Source: Eubacteriaceae bacterium
GTDB taxonomy: Bacteria > Bacillota > Clostridia > Peptostreptococcales > Anaerovoracaceae
Direction: 5' to 3'
DNA: 64,000 bases
Assembly (NCBI GenBank): GCA_902362805.1
Contig: CABIXY010000003.1
Location: 108,247 to 172,246 of the forward strand
In this document: piece after piece, positions 11,894 through 20,494 of the stretch
How positions within the stretch are numbered: the first letter of the stretch is position 1
Layout: every line of letters starts with the position of its first letter
The notes under the pieces: model-generated
Databases searched by the model: none
What the model was told of the DNA's origin: nothing
Seen by the model: the letters and a program-made list of their open reading frames with translations, nothing else
Translations under genes and position numbers: made by a program

Positions 11894-13253
11894 GGAATAT
11901 AAGACAATATCAGAAGTTGCAGGTCCTCTGATGCTTGTCAAAAATGTGGAAGGTGTCACTTACGACGAACTGGGAGAAATCATTCTCCCCAGTGGAGAGA
12001 AAAGGCTCTGCAAAGTGCTTGAGATAAACGGCAGCGATGCCCTGGTACAGCTCTTTGAGAGTTCCGCCGGCATCAACCTGAAAGAGAGCTCTGTCAAATT
12101 CTTAGGCAAAGGTACCCAGCTTGGCGTATCGCCGGAAATGCTGGGCAGAGTCTTTGACGGTATGGGAAGACCCATGGACGGAGGTCCGGACATCATCGCC
12201 GTGAAGAAGATGGATACCAACGGATTGCCGATGAACCCGGCGGCCAGAGACTATCCTGCTGAGTTTATCCAGACCGGCGTATCAGCCATCGACGGATTGA
12301 ACACTTTGGTAAGAGGACAGAAGCTGCCGATTTTCTCTGGCTCCGGTCTGCCTCATGCGGAACTGGCGGCGCAGATCGCACGTCAGGCTAAGGTTATCGG
12401 CGGAGAAAGCAATTTTGCCGTCGTTTTCGCAGCGATCGGTATCACCTATGAAGAAGCGGATTTCTTTGCGTCGGACTTCAGACGCACAGGTGCCATCGAC
12501 AGAACCGTCATGTTCATGAATCTGGCCAACGACCCGGCAGTAGAACGTATCGCAACGCCGCGTATGGCGCTGACTGCAGCAGAATATCTGGCCTTTGACC
12601 TGGGCATGCACGTTTTGGTCATTTTGACGGATATCACCAACTATGCAGAAGCCCTCCGTGAGGTATCGGCTGCCCGTAAAGAAGTTCCGGGACGCCGCGG
12701 CTATCCTGGCTACCTTTATACAGACCTTGCGACCATGTATGAGAGAGCAGGCAGGAAGAGAGACACGGATGGCTCCATCACCATGATCCCGATTCTAACC
12801 ATGCCGGAAGACGATAAGACCCATCCGATTCCTGACTTGACTGGATATATCACAGAAGGACAGATCATACTTTCTCGTGAACTGTTCAGAAAGGGCATTA
12901 AACCGCCAATTGACGTACTGCCTTCTCTATCCCGTCTAAAGGATAAGGGTATCGGCAAGGGCAAAACGAGAGAAGATCACGCTGACACTATGAATCAGCT
13001 TTTCGCAGCCTATGCCCGCGGTAAAGAGTGTCTGGAACTGATGACCATTCTCGGTGAGGCGGCGCTGACGGACATCGATCTGATGTATGCAAAATTCAGT
13101 CAGCAGTTCGAAAAGCAGTATGTAAATCAAGGCTATGAGACGGATCGAAGCATTGAAGATACATTGAACTTAGGATGGGAGCTGCTGAAGCTGCTTCCGA
13201 AGAGTGAACTCAAGAGAATCAGAGACGAGTATATCGAGAAATATTTAGGGTAG
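11886..13253 (+). CDS. ntpB: V-type ATP synthase regulatory subunit B
   Basis: The 455-residue non-catalytic partner of A. At the place of Walker A it has [17 protein letters not shown], the usual degenerate B-subunit loop that cannot hydrolyse ATP. The Arg finger region, [21 protein letters not shown], is intact in the usual place (about residue 260). The start is ATG at 11886 behind AGGAGG inside the end of ntpA. Confidence 0.97.
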   Translation: MIKEYKTISEVAGPLMLVKNVEGVTYDELGEIILPSGEKRLCKVLEINGSDALVQLFESSAGINLKESSVKFLGKGTQLGVSPEMLGRVFDGMGRPMDGGPDIIAVKKMDTNGLPMNPAARDYPAEFIQTGVSAIDGLNTLVRGQKLPIFSGSGLPHAELAAQIARQAKVIGGESNFAVVFAAIGITYEEADFFASDFRRTGAIDRTVMFMNLANDPAVERIATPRMALTAAEYLAFDLGMHVLVILTDITNYAEALREVSAARKEVPGRRGYPGYLYTDLATMYERAGRKRDTDGSITMIPILTMPEDDKTHPIPDLTGYITEGQIILSRELFRKGIKPPIDVLPSLSRLKDKGIGKGKTREDHADTMNQLFAAYARGKECLELMTILGEAALTDIDLMYAKFSQQFEKQYVNQGYETDRSIEDTLNLGWELLKLLPKSELKRIRDEYIEKYLG

Positions 13254-13263
13254 GTGAGTTTCT

Positions 13264-13956
13264 ATGGCAGAAAGAATGAATGTAAATCCTACCAGGATGA
13301 TGCTCACTTCGCTGAAAAAGCGTCTGAAGACGGCAACCCGCGGGCACAAGTTGATGAAGGATAAGCGCGACGAACTGATGAAGAACTTCCTGGAGCTGGC
13401 TAGAGAAAACGGCAGACTCCGACAGGAAGTGGAAAAACGTCTCGCTAAGGTCTATAAGAACTTCACCGTGGCCAGCGCCATCATGAGCCAGGAAGTCATG
13501 GAGGAATCTTTGATGTTCCCGAAGCAGGGTGTAATATTGGACGTCGGCAACAAAAACATCATGAGTGTAGACGTACCGGTCTTTACCTTTAAGACTACAG
13601 CAGAAGATCCGACCAACATTTTCCCCTATGGTTTTGCCCGTACATCTGGTGAACTGGATAACGCCATCTCCGAATTGGCTGACTTATTCCCGATGCTGCT
13701 GGATTTGGCCGCAAAGGAAAAAGAGACAGCGCTGCTGGCCGCGGAGCTGGAAAAGACCCGGCGCCGCGTCAACGCTTTGGAGTATGTCATGATTCCGCAG
13801 CTTGAGATGACCATCAAGTATATCACCATGAAACTGGATGAAAACGAGCGTGGGAATCAGACCAGGCTGATGAAGGTCAAAGACATGATGCTGAAAGAAG
13901 CAATCGAAGAAAAGCGAGAGCACGATGAAGAAGCGATGGAACGCTTCGCAAAATAA
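13264..13956 (+). CDS. ntpD: V-type ATP synthase subunit D (central shaft)
   Basis: The 230-residue central shaft that turns inside A3B3. Two long helices form an antiparallel coiled coil at the two ends of the sequence; the start NVNPTRMMLTSLKKRLKTA is the family signature. The C-terminal tail (MLKEAIEEKREHDEEA) is extended but within the family range. It is the last gene of the operon and is followed by a terminator. Confidence 0.95.
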   Translation: MAERMNVNPTRMMLTSLKKRLKTATRGHKLMKDKRDELMKNFLELARENGRLRQEVEKRLAKVYKNFTVASAIMSQEVMEESLMFPKQGVILDVGNKNIMSVDVPVFTFKTTAEDPTNIFPYGFARTSGELDNAISELADLFPMLLDLAAKEKETALLAAELEKTRRRVNALEYVMIPQLEMTIKYITMKLDENERGNQTRLMKVKDMMLKEAIEEKREHDEEAMERFAK

Positions 13957-13983
13957 TGTTCTAAAATACCTTGAAAGATTGAG

Positions 13984-14014
13984 AAGAGCTGCTTCGGTTG
14001 AAGCGGCTCTTTTT
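13984..14014 (+). terminator. Rho-independent terminator of the V-ATPase operon
   Basis: A 12-bp stem with one G-U pair (arms 13984-13995 and 14000-14011), a GGTT loop and a T run, 28 bp after the ntpD stop. Confidence 0.9.
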
Positions 14015-14075
14015 GCTCGCAATTCTAAAAAACCTCGAAGTTAGGAAAGTTTTTGCGAATTGTAAGTAAAAACTT

Positions 14076-14104
14076 TTGATAATTTTGGAGTTTTTTGGTA
14101 TAAT
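14076..14104 (+). promoter_or_regulatory. Sigma-A promoter of the AAA/DUF4143 gene
   Basis: TTGATA (14076-14081), a 17-bp spacer and TATAAT (14099-14104), close to consensus. It sets the translation start of the next gene at 14133. Confidence 0.85.
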
Positions 14105-14132
14105 ATTGGTAGAAAACAAGGAGGCGAGCCAG

Positions 14133-15332
14133 ATGATCATCAGACCACAATATATGAATATCCTGAAAACTTACCGTGATGTTCCGCTTGTTAAAATCCT
14201 GGCGGGAATCAGGCGCTGCGGGAAATCTACAATCCTGGAAATGCTGTGGGACGATTTGTTGAACAGCGGCATTTCAGCAGACCATATTATCAGTATGCGT
14301 TATACCTCAGAAGATTTTGGAAGTGAAATGAATGACAAGGATATGTATCACGGTATCAAAGAACAGATGATAGATGACGGACGATACTATCTTCTGTTGG
14401 ATGAAGTGCAGGAAATAGACGGGTGGGAAAAAGCCGTCAACAGTTTGCTTGAAAATGCCAATACTGATATTTATGTGACTGGTTCCAATTCTAAATTGAT
14501 GTCGAGCGAAATTTCCACCTATTTAACGGGACGGTATATTTCCATTCCGATCTATACTTTGTCTTTTGCCGAATATCTGGAATTTAAAAATTCCGATTCT
14601 CGTTCCCCAAAAGAATTGTTAAATGAATATCTGCGATTGGGCGGTTTTCCAATCGTGGCACTCGGTAATTTTGATGAACGCGCGGCTTATCAAATTGTAG
14701 AGGGGATTTACAGTTCTGTAGTCACGAACGATATTACGAGACGGCATAATATTATGAACTTTGATTTGTTCAACTGCGTTGTAAAGTATATTGTTGAAAA
14801 TGTAGGAAAGACTTTTTCAGCTAACGCCATTGCAAAGTTCTTAAAAAGCGAGGGGCGTTCATTGTCTGTTGAGGCGGTGTACAACTATTTGAGCTGGCTG
14901 GAGAAGGCGTTTGTTATTTATCGCTGCCAGAGATATGATTTACAGGGTAAATCTGTATTGAAAACGCAGGAAAAATTCTATCTTGCTGATTCTTCTCTTA
15001 AATACTGTATAATGGGCTTCAATCCGAAGTCAATTGCTGCTATGCTGGAAAACATCGTCTACTTTGAACTACGCCGCAGAGGTTATGATGTTTATGTCGG
15101 AAAAAATGAAACGAAAGAGATAGACTTTGTTGCAGTGCGGCGTGAGACGCGTCTTTATGTCCAGGTGTGCTGCAGGCTGCCGGAGGAATCCGATCGGGAG
15201 GTTGCCAATCTTCTTGAAATCAGAGACCACTATCCGAAATATGTGGTAACGCTGGACGAATTGGCTGCAGGTAATATCAACGGCGTTAAAATTGTTCATT
15301 TAGCGGATTTCCTGTTAAGTGATGAATATTAA
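14133..15332 (+). CDS. AAA-family ATPase with DUF4143 C-terminal domain
   Basis: A 399-residue protein. The N-terminal ATPase (AAA_14 type) has Walker A GIRRCGKST near residue 26 and Walker B YLLLDEVQEIDGWE near 88. The C-terminal DUF4143 part (about 195-350) resembles the nuclease-like domain that follows this ATPase in many bacteria and archaea, with DFVAVRRETRLYVQV near residue 335 as a possible degenerate PD-(D/E)XK core. The start is ATG 14133 behind GGAGG, downstream of its own promoter. These proteins occur in many copies in anaerobes as stand-alone genes and their role is not established. Confidence 0.85.
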   Translation: MIIRPQYMNILKTYRDVPLVKILAGIRRCGKSTILEMLWDDLLNSGISADHIISMRYTSEDFGSEMNDKDMYHGIKEQMIDDGRYYLLLDEVQEIDGWEKAVNSLLENANTDIYVTGSNSKLMSSEISTYLTGRYISIPIYTLSFAEYLEFKNSDSRSPKELLNEYLRLGGFPIVALGNFDERAAYQIVEGIYSSVVTNDITRRHNIMNFDLFNCVVKYIVENVGKTFSANAIAKFLKSEGRSLSVEAVYNYLSWLEKAFVIYRCQRYDLQGKSVLKTQEKFYLADSSLKYCIMGFNPKSIAAMLENIVYFELRRRGYDVYVGKNETKEIDFVAVRRETRLYVQVCCRLPEESDREVANLLEIRDHYPKYVVTLDELAAGNINGVKIVHLADFLLSDEY

Positions 15333-15371
15333 AAGTTAGCTGCTGATCGATGACCTATTTACGCTGCAAAA

Positions 15372-15389
15372 ATACTCCTGCCGGAGTAT
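15372..15389. promoter_or_regulatory. Interrupted palindrome, possible regulator site
   Basis: ATACTCC-TGCC-GGAGTAT. It lies about 135 bp upstream of the -24 element of the sigma-54 promoter at 15521, a distance usual for enhancer sites. There is no T run, so it is not a terminator. Its sequence differs from the palindromes at 18627-18677, so binding by the same activator is uncertain. Confidence 0.35.
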
Positions 15390-15468
15390 AGTACAGGTTG
15401 AGGATTTAATAGAAAAATGCGAATAAGCTGCGTTAGCAGCGCTGATAAAAAGAATGCAAGCCACCCTG

Positions 15469-15510
15469 CCCCTGAGCAGATAAAAAGTATCTGTTCGGGG
15501 GTATTTTTTT
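15469..15510 (+). terminator. Rho-independent terminator
   Basis: A 14-bp stem with two G-U pairs (arms 15469-15482 and 15488-15501), a 5-nt loop and a long T run. It separates the DUF4143 gene from the sigma-54 promoter immediately downstream. Confidence 0.88.
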
Positions 15511-15520
15511 GTTTGAACAA

Positions 15521-15537
15521 TTGGCACATAAATTGCT
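15521..15537 (+). promoter_or_regulatory. Sigma-54 (-24/-12) promoter of the M20 dipeptidase gene
   Basis: TTGGCAC-ATAAA-TTGCT. The -24 GG (15523-15524) and the -12 GC (15535-15536) are separated by exactly ten bases, as required for RpoN promoters. It lies 45 bp before the dipeptidase start. The sigma-54 activator gene follows the dipeptidase. Confidence 0.88.
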
Positions 15538-15582
15538 TTATCTATTACCGTAAGGCATGAACAATCGAAAAGGAGAAGCGCA

Positions 15583-16989
15583 ATGGAAAAGCAATTGATT
15601 GAAAATTATTTTGAACAACATAGGGAGGAATATCTGAAAGATTTAGCGAAGCTGATTGCCATCGACAGCAGGCGAGGTGAAGCAAGGCAGGGAATGCCAT
15701 TTGGGGAAGGTCCGGCGAGGGCTTTAAAAACAGCACTGGATATTGCGGCGGGCTACGGATTATATACGGAGAACTGGGAAAACTATCTGGGAATTGTGCA
15801 GATAAATTGCGAGCAGAACCGAAATTTAGACATTTTAACGCATTTAGATGTCGTTCCGGCGTCGCCTTCAGATTGGAGGCAGACCGATCCCTTTGTGATG
15901 AAAATAGACAATGGGAAAGTGTACGGCAGAGGAGTGGCTGACGATAAGGGGCCTGCTCTTGCCGTAATCTATTCGCTAAGAGCGATTAAAGAGTTAGGTC
16001 TGCCCTTGAAAGGGAATCCCCGTGTTTTTCTTGGCTGCGGTGAAGAAACTGGCTCTGAGGAACTGCACTACTATTTTGAAAGAACGGAGCCCGCAGAGAT
16101 GACAATCAGCCCTGACGCATCTTTTCCTGTGATTAATATTGAAAAGGGCATCCTCGTAGCGGAAATACAAAGTGTTTACGATAGGGACGGGGGACTGCCG
16201 AGAATTCTTTCGATCAAAGGCGGCACCGCTTACAATACTGTCGCTGAGACTTGTAAAGCGATTATTACAGGAATTTCTGCAGTTGAAGTACAGCAGCAGA
16301 TGGAAAATACAGAACAGAAGACAAGGGTCCGCTTTACATGTATTGCGTTAGACGGTGGAGAGACTGAAATTACAGCTGTAGGGAAAGCGGCACATGCATC
16401 CATGCCTGAGGCGGGTAATAACGCCATCGCGGCGATGCTGGAACTTTTGGCCAGCTTGCCGTTTTCCAAATTAAAGGGTTTTAAGCAGATCCAATATCTC
16501 AGCAGACTGTTTCCTCACGGTGATTATTACGGCAGGAGCGCAAGAATTTATATGGAGGACGAGAAATCGGGCGTAATCACAGTTTCTCCCAACCTAATTA
16601 CCTATACGGAAACCAAGCTGAACTTAACGATTGATGCCAGACTTCCCATCTGCTTTACAGACGAGAAATTGAAGTCTTTTATAGAAGGAGTAGAGGTGGA
16701 AGGCCTGCATTACAGCGCCCAATGTGTGAGGCCGCATTATGTGGATGAGAAGGCCGGCTTTATAGAGAAACTGCTCCATTGCTACGAAGAATATACAGGA
16801 GAGAAAGGATACTGTATCGCTGCAGGGGGATTAACCTATTGTCATGGCATTGATAACGCTGTCGCCTTTGGTTTTGCTGATGAAAGGGTGGATAATTTTA
16901 TGCATGGCAGCGATGAATTTGCCCAGATTGACAGGCTTTTGACGGGTGGAAAAATCTATGCGTCAGCCATATTGAAGTTATGTAACTAG
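15583..16989 (+). CDS. M20 family metallopeptidase (Sapep/PepV-type dipeptidase)
   Basis: A 468-residue two-metal peptidase of the Sapep/PepV branch of M20, which removes residues from dipeptides and short peptides in the cytoplasm. Visible metal and catalytic motifs are THLDVVP (about residue 86), GRGVADDKGP with the bridging Asp, GCGEETGSEE with the general base Glu, and a C-terminal MHGSDEFAQ with the last His. A lid/dimer domain lies between about 190 and 380. The length fits the PepV group. It has its own sigma-54 promoter and precedes the activator gene, so it probably belongs to the same regulon as the importer operon downstream and processes imported peptides. Confidence 0.88.
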   Translation: MEKQLIENYFEQHREEYLKDLAKLIAIDSRRGEARQGMPFGEGPARALKTALDIAAGYGLYTENWENYLGIVQINCEQNRNLDILTHLDVVPASPSDWRQTDPFVMKIDNGKVYGRGVADDKGPALAVIYSLRAIKELGLPLKGNPRVFLGCGEETGSEELHYYFERTEPAEMTISPDASFPVINIEKGILVAEIQSVYDRDGGLPRILSIKGGTAYNTVAETCKAIITGISAVEVQQQMENTEQKTRVRFTCIALDGGETEITAVGKAAHASMPEAGNNAIAAMLELLASLPFSKLKGFKQIQYLSRLFPHGDYYGRSARIYMEDEKSGVITVSPNLITYTETKLNLTIDARLPICFTDEKLKSFIEGVEVEGLHYSAQCVRPHYVDEKAGFIEKLLHCYEEYTGEKGYCIAAGGLTYCHGIDNAVAFGFADERVDNFMHGSDEFAQIDRLLTGGKIYASAILKLCN

Positions 16990-17027
16990 TACGTAATCTA
17001 TTTTGTAGAGGAAAGGCAGTTGGTAAC

Positions 17028-18590
17028 ATGTTAATCAGCAGGATCATGAGAACGAATGTTGATAAGAGAAGATTAGAGCACCATATCTATTCTTATCAGC
17101 TCGTGTCTGATATTGCTCTTGAGAGCATCCTCGATACAGAGCAATTAGAAGTATTGGATGAAAACGAAAAGAAAGTCGGTGAAATGAGGACGGCGGATTT
17201 GATTTATTTGATTGAATCCTCGCAAAAACTGAATTTGAGCGATATCTTAGACAAGCTGGACGACGGGGTGATTGTGGTAGACGCCGATGGCCGCATTTGC
17301 TTTGAAAACGAGGCATACAGCCGCATTGTCGGCGTGTCGGAACGAAAGACCATTGGACGGAACCTGCATGTCGTAGAACCAGATGCCATCCTCCTAAAGG
17401 TCTTGGAAACGGGGGAGCCGATTTACCGCAACCGGCAGCTGATTCACTCTGTAGGGAAGTTTGTCGCCATGCGGATTTATCCCATCGTAAAAAATGGAAA
17501 GACCAAGGGCGCTTATTCTATCTTTCAAGACGTCAGTGAGTTTGACAAGCTAAACCAGGAGTTTCACAGAATGGCGGGAATCGCTCGGGAGTATGGCAAT
17601 CAGCTCAACGAAAAACAGTCCCTCAGCCATCTGAAAATCGTGCGCAGGAGCCCAGTCTATGATAAAGTGCTAGACAAAGCTCTGACCATTGCAAATACCG
17701 ACGCTTCTGTACTGATCAGAGGGGAAAGCGGCGTCGGCAAGGAAGTCATCACCAGGCTGATTCACGAAAACAGTCATCGCAGCGGCAAACCGCTCATCAC
17801 TGTAAACTGCGCAGCAATACCTGACAGCCTGATTGAGAGTGAACTTTTCGGCTATGAAGACGGCGCGTTTACGGGATCGCGAAAGGGTGGCAAGCTGGGC
17901 AAATTTGAGCTGGCCCATGAGGGGACGCTTTTTCTCGATGAAATCGGAGACATGCCCTATGCCATGCAGGCAAAGCTGCTCAGGGCGTTGCAGGAGGGGG
18001 AGATAGAGAGAGTTGGCGGCAGCAAGAGCATTTCCGTGGACGTGCGGATTATCGCGGCGACCAATCAGAACCTGGAAGAAATGATCAAAGCAAAGCAGTT
18101 CAGACAGGATTTGTATTTTCGTCTCAACGTGGTCAGCATTACGGTGCCTCCACTGAGGGAACGAAAAGAGGATATTATTCCTCTGATTAATCACTTTCTG
18201 CAGAAAAACAATGAAAAGTACAAGAAACATATTTCAATCTCACCGGAAGCCTACCATCAATTTGAAGCGTATGAATGGCCGGGCAACGTGAGGCAATTGC
18301 AGAATTACGTCGAGTCAATGGTCATCATGACGGATGAAGACGGTATTGCCAGGTCTATGCCGCTGCCGCTATATAAGAGTGAAAGCAGCCAGAATGCCTG
18401 CGAAGAGAGTCTGATTGATGACCTGAAAAACAGCTTTCTCCTTGAAGAGGTCTCCTTTGCAGAAGCAGTTAGACGCTATGAGCAGCGGTTGATCAGAGCC
18501 GCTGTCGAAAACTGTGGTGGGGATCGTGAAATGGCTATTCAAAAGCTGGGAATCAGCCGCAGAACTTTTTATAGAAAGCTACAAGAATAA
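17028..18590 (+). CDS. Sigma-54-dependent activator, PAS-AAA-Fis HTH
   Basis: A 520-residue enhancer-binding protein. A PAS sensor (about residues 73-185) suggests a small-molecule signal. The AAA+ domain has Walker A GESGVGKE (232-239), Walker B LFLDEI (301-306) and sensor/Arg-finger regions of normal spacing. A Fis-type HTH closes the protein (about 490-520, DREMAIQKLGISRRTFYRKL). The sigma-54 contact loop reads GAFTGS (279-284) in place of the usual GAFTGA. Two -24/-12 promoters, one on each side of this gene, are the obvious targets, and paired palindromes at 18627-18677 are likely binding sites. No own promoter was recognised; it may be read through from the dipeptidase gene. Confidence 0.93.
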   Translation: MLISRIMRTNVDKRRLEHHIYSYQLVSDIALESILDTEQLEVLDENEKKVGEMRTADLIYLIESSQKLNLSDILDKLDDGVIVVDADGRICFENEAYSRIVGVSERKTIGRNLHVVEPDAILLKVLETGEPIYRNRQLIHSVGKFVAMRIYPIVKNGKTKGAYSIFQDVSEFDKLNQEFHRMAGIAREYGNQLNEKQSLSHLKIVRRSPVYDKVLDKALTIANTDASVLIRGESGVGKEVITRLIHENSHRSGKPLITVNCAAIPDSLIESELFGYEDGAFTGSRKGGKLGKFELAHEGTLFLDEIGDMPYAMQAKLLRALQEGEIERVGGSKSISVDVRIIAATNQNLEEMIKAKQFRQDLYFRLNVVSITVPPLRERKEDIIPLINHFLQKNNEKYKKHISISPEAYHQFEAYEWPGNVRQLQNYVESMVIMTDEDGIARSMPLPLYKSESSQNACEESLIDDLKNSFLLEEVSFAEAVRRYEQRLIRAAVENCGGDREMAIQKLGISRRTFYRKLQE

Positions 18591-18626
18591 TCCCTTTCTT
18601 GCGCTTGAAGAGATGTGTCAAATATA

Positions 18627-18677
18627 ACACTAGTGTCAAATATGGCAAACAGACGTGCCTAATTTGACACTAGTGTC
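18627..18677. promoter_or_regulatory. Two palindromic enhancer (UAS) sites for the sigma-54 activator
   Basis: ACACTAGTGTcaaa at 18627-18640 and tttGACACTAGTGTC at 18663-18677 share the palindrome core ACACTAGTGT. Their centres are exactly 40 bp apart, close to four helical turns, so both face the same side of DNA. They lie about 70-115 bp upstream of the -24 element at 18743. An extra half-site TGTCAAA occurs at 18616. This is the classic layout of an RpoN enhancer. Confidence 0.8.
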
Positions 18678-18742
18678 TTTTTTGGCATTTTTAAATTGAG
18701 AAAATAGAAAGAAACCCTATGGAATTGACGGATAAAATCTGT

Positions 18743-18758
18743 TGGCATGGTTGTTGCT
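18743..18758 (+). promoter_or_regulatory. Sigma-54 (-24/-12) promoter of the aconitase X operon
   Basis: TTGGCATGGTTGTTGCTT around 18743-18758. GG (18744-18745) and GC (18756-18757) are exactly ten bases apart. It lies about 60 bp before the start of the aconitase X large-subunit gene and downstream of the paired palindromes. Confidence 0.88.
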
Positions 18759-18817
18759 TTTAAATGATATATACAGAAAATAGTGAATGATTTGACTGAA
18801 AGGAGCTGTGAAATACT

Positions 18818-20068
18818 ATGACGTTACAATTAACGCCGGAGCAACAGAACATACTGGACGGAAATGAGGGACCGGCTCGGAAATTAGCTATGGAAATCCT
18901 TATAAAGGTTGGAGAGGGATTTGGTGCGCAAAGACTGATCCCAATCCAAAGTGTGCATTTGGTATTGCACGCATACAAGAGCGCTTTTGATGCGGGCGTG
19001 GAAGCGGCAGAAAGAATTGCTGATATGGGCGGTAAGTTCACTGTTCCGACTACAATTGATCCTTACGGAATGGATGCGGAGGACTGGGAGGGTGCTAAAA
19101 CTCCGAAAGAATACGCAGTCATGCAAAAAAGATTAGAAGCGGCGGTTAACCGATTGGGAGTCATACCTGTGTGGACCTGTACGCCGTATTACGGGTTCAA
19201 TATGCCGAAATTCGGGGAAAATGTGGCTTGGTCTGAATCCAGTGCGGTTGCCTTTGCCAATACAGTTCTCGGCGCCAGAACGAATAGACAAGCGGCCATA
19301 GTTGACATATGCTGCGGTATTTTGGGACTGGCTCCAGAAGTAGGCTTGCATCTTGCGGAAGAACGGCGAGGACAGGTATTGATTGACCTCAGAATGGATA
19401 GAGCGTTGCAGGCCTGGGAATATCCAGCTCTTGGATTCAGGCTGGGGCAACTCTTAGGAAACCGTATCGGAGTAGTAGTCGGTATGTTGGGAACCCCTGA
19501 TACGGAAGAACTTAAGGCATTATGTGCGGCGGCAGCAGCTTCAGGGTCTGTAGCGCTTCTCCATATAGTGGGTATTACCCCAGAGGCGAGAACCCTGGAG
19601 GAAGCCTTTGGCGGGAACCATCCTGAGGAGACTATTACATTTACGAAAAAGGATTTACTGGAAACAAGAGAAAAGATGAACACCCATAAAGGGAAAAATG
19701 TTGATATCGTAGCTCTTGGGTGTCCACATTATACTATCAACGAAATTATTACTGTGCAAAAGTTATTGAATGGCCGTAAAATCAGTGATAACGTCGCCTT
19801 GTGGATTTATGCAAATTCTGCCGCCATTGCTCTGGCAGAAAAAATGGGGATTCGTAAAGACCTTGAGAGCCTGGGGGTCACAATTAGAGCACAGACCTGC
19901 ATGATCATATCGCCCATTGCGGAATGGGGATTCAAGGTGATGATGACGGACTCAGGCAAATGTGTGCATTATGGACCGATGGAATGTGGAACAGAAATGG
20001 TTTTTGGCAGTGTAGAGGAGTGTGTTGAATCAGCAGTTTGTGGATACGTCTGGACAAAGGAGGTATAA
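18818..20068 (+). CDS. Aconitase X catalytic (large) subunit, DUF521
   Basis: A 416-residue iron-sulfur dehydratase/hydratase subunit of the two-subunit aconitase X type. The segment AWSESSAVAFANTVLGARTN (about 137-156) is the family signature; candidate cluster Cys residues are C121, C302 (GCPHYT) and C361. Characterised members are archaeal phosphomevalonate dehydratase, which makes trans-anhydromevalonate 5-phosphate, and bacterial cis-3-hydroxyproline dehydratase. The neighbouring HMG-CoA reductase and lyase-like genes favour a mevalonate-type substrate; no proline racemase or similar gene is near. The start has AAAGGAG. The small subunit follows after 3 bp. Confidence 0.92.
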   Translation: MTLQLTPEQQNILDGNEGPARKLAMEILIKVGEGFGAQRLIPIQSVHLVLHAYKSAFDAGVEAAERIADMGGKFTVPTTIDPYGMDAEDWEGAKTPKEYAVMQKRLEAAVNRLGVIPVWTCTPYYGFNMPKFGENVAWSESSAVAFANTVLGARTNRQAAIVDICCGILGLAPEVGLHLAEERRGQVLIDLRMDRALQAWEYPALGFRLGQLLGNRIGVVVGMLGTPDTEELKALCAAAAASGSVALLHIVGITPEARTLEEAFGGNHPEETITFTKKDLLETREKMNTHKGKNVDIVALGCPHYTINEIITVQKLLNGRKISDNVALWIYANSAAIALAEKMGIRKDLESLGVTIRAQTCMIISPIAEWGFKVMMTDSGKCVHYGPMECGTEMVFGSVEECVESAVCGYVWTKEV

Positions 20069-20071
20069 AAA

Positions 20072-20494
20072 ATGAAAGTATATAAAGGCCGTACTGTTGT
20101 AGGCGGTATCGCTGTTCAAGGCGAAGCACTGGTATCAAAGATGCCCTTCGGATTCTTCGGCGGTGTTAATCCGAAAACTGGAGCTGTTATCGATGAGTGG
20201 CATGATTTATATGGTAAGAATATCAAAGATAAAATTCTAATCTATCCGCAGGGACGGGGATCGACGGTAGGCGCAGCGATTATTCTGGAGCTTGCCAGAT
20301 GTGGTTGTGCACCGAAAGCGATTCTCTTTAATGATAGTGAAATTATTACAGCAACAGGAGGAATCCTTTCTGAAAAATTCTATAGCAGAGAAATTCCGAT
20401 GATGGATCGATTTGAATGTGATGTCACAAAGCGCATAAAAACCGGCGATATAGTCAGGGTCAATCCACCGGAAGAAACGATAGAGGTTTTCTAA
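20072..20494 (+). CDS. Aconitase X swivel (small) subunit, DUF126
   Basis: A 140-residue swivelling beta domain that closes over the active site of the large subunit. The motif PQGRGSTVGA (about residue 64) is the substrate-binding Gly-Arg-Gly-Ser loop of this family, and IKTGDIVRVNPPEETIEV is the typical end. In many bacteria the two parts are fused; here they are separate, as in archaeal phosphomevalonate dehydratase and type II bacterial aconitase X. Its stop overlaps the next start by one base (TAATG), so it is coupled to the amidohydrolase. Confidence 0.92.
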   Translation: MKVYKGRTVVGGIAVQGEALVSKMPFGFFGGVNPKTGAVIDEWHDLYGKNIKDKILIYPQGRGSTVGAAIILELARCGCAPKAILFNDSEIITATGGILSEKFYSREIPMMDRFECDVTKRIKTGDIVRVNPPEETIEVF

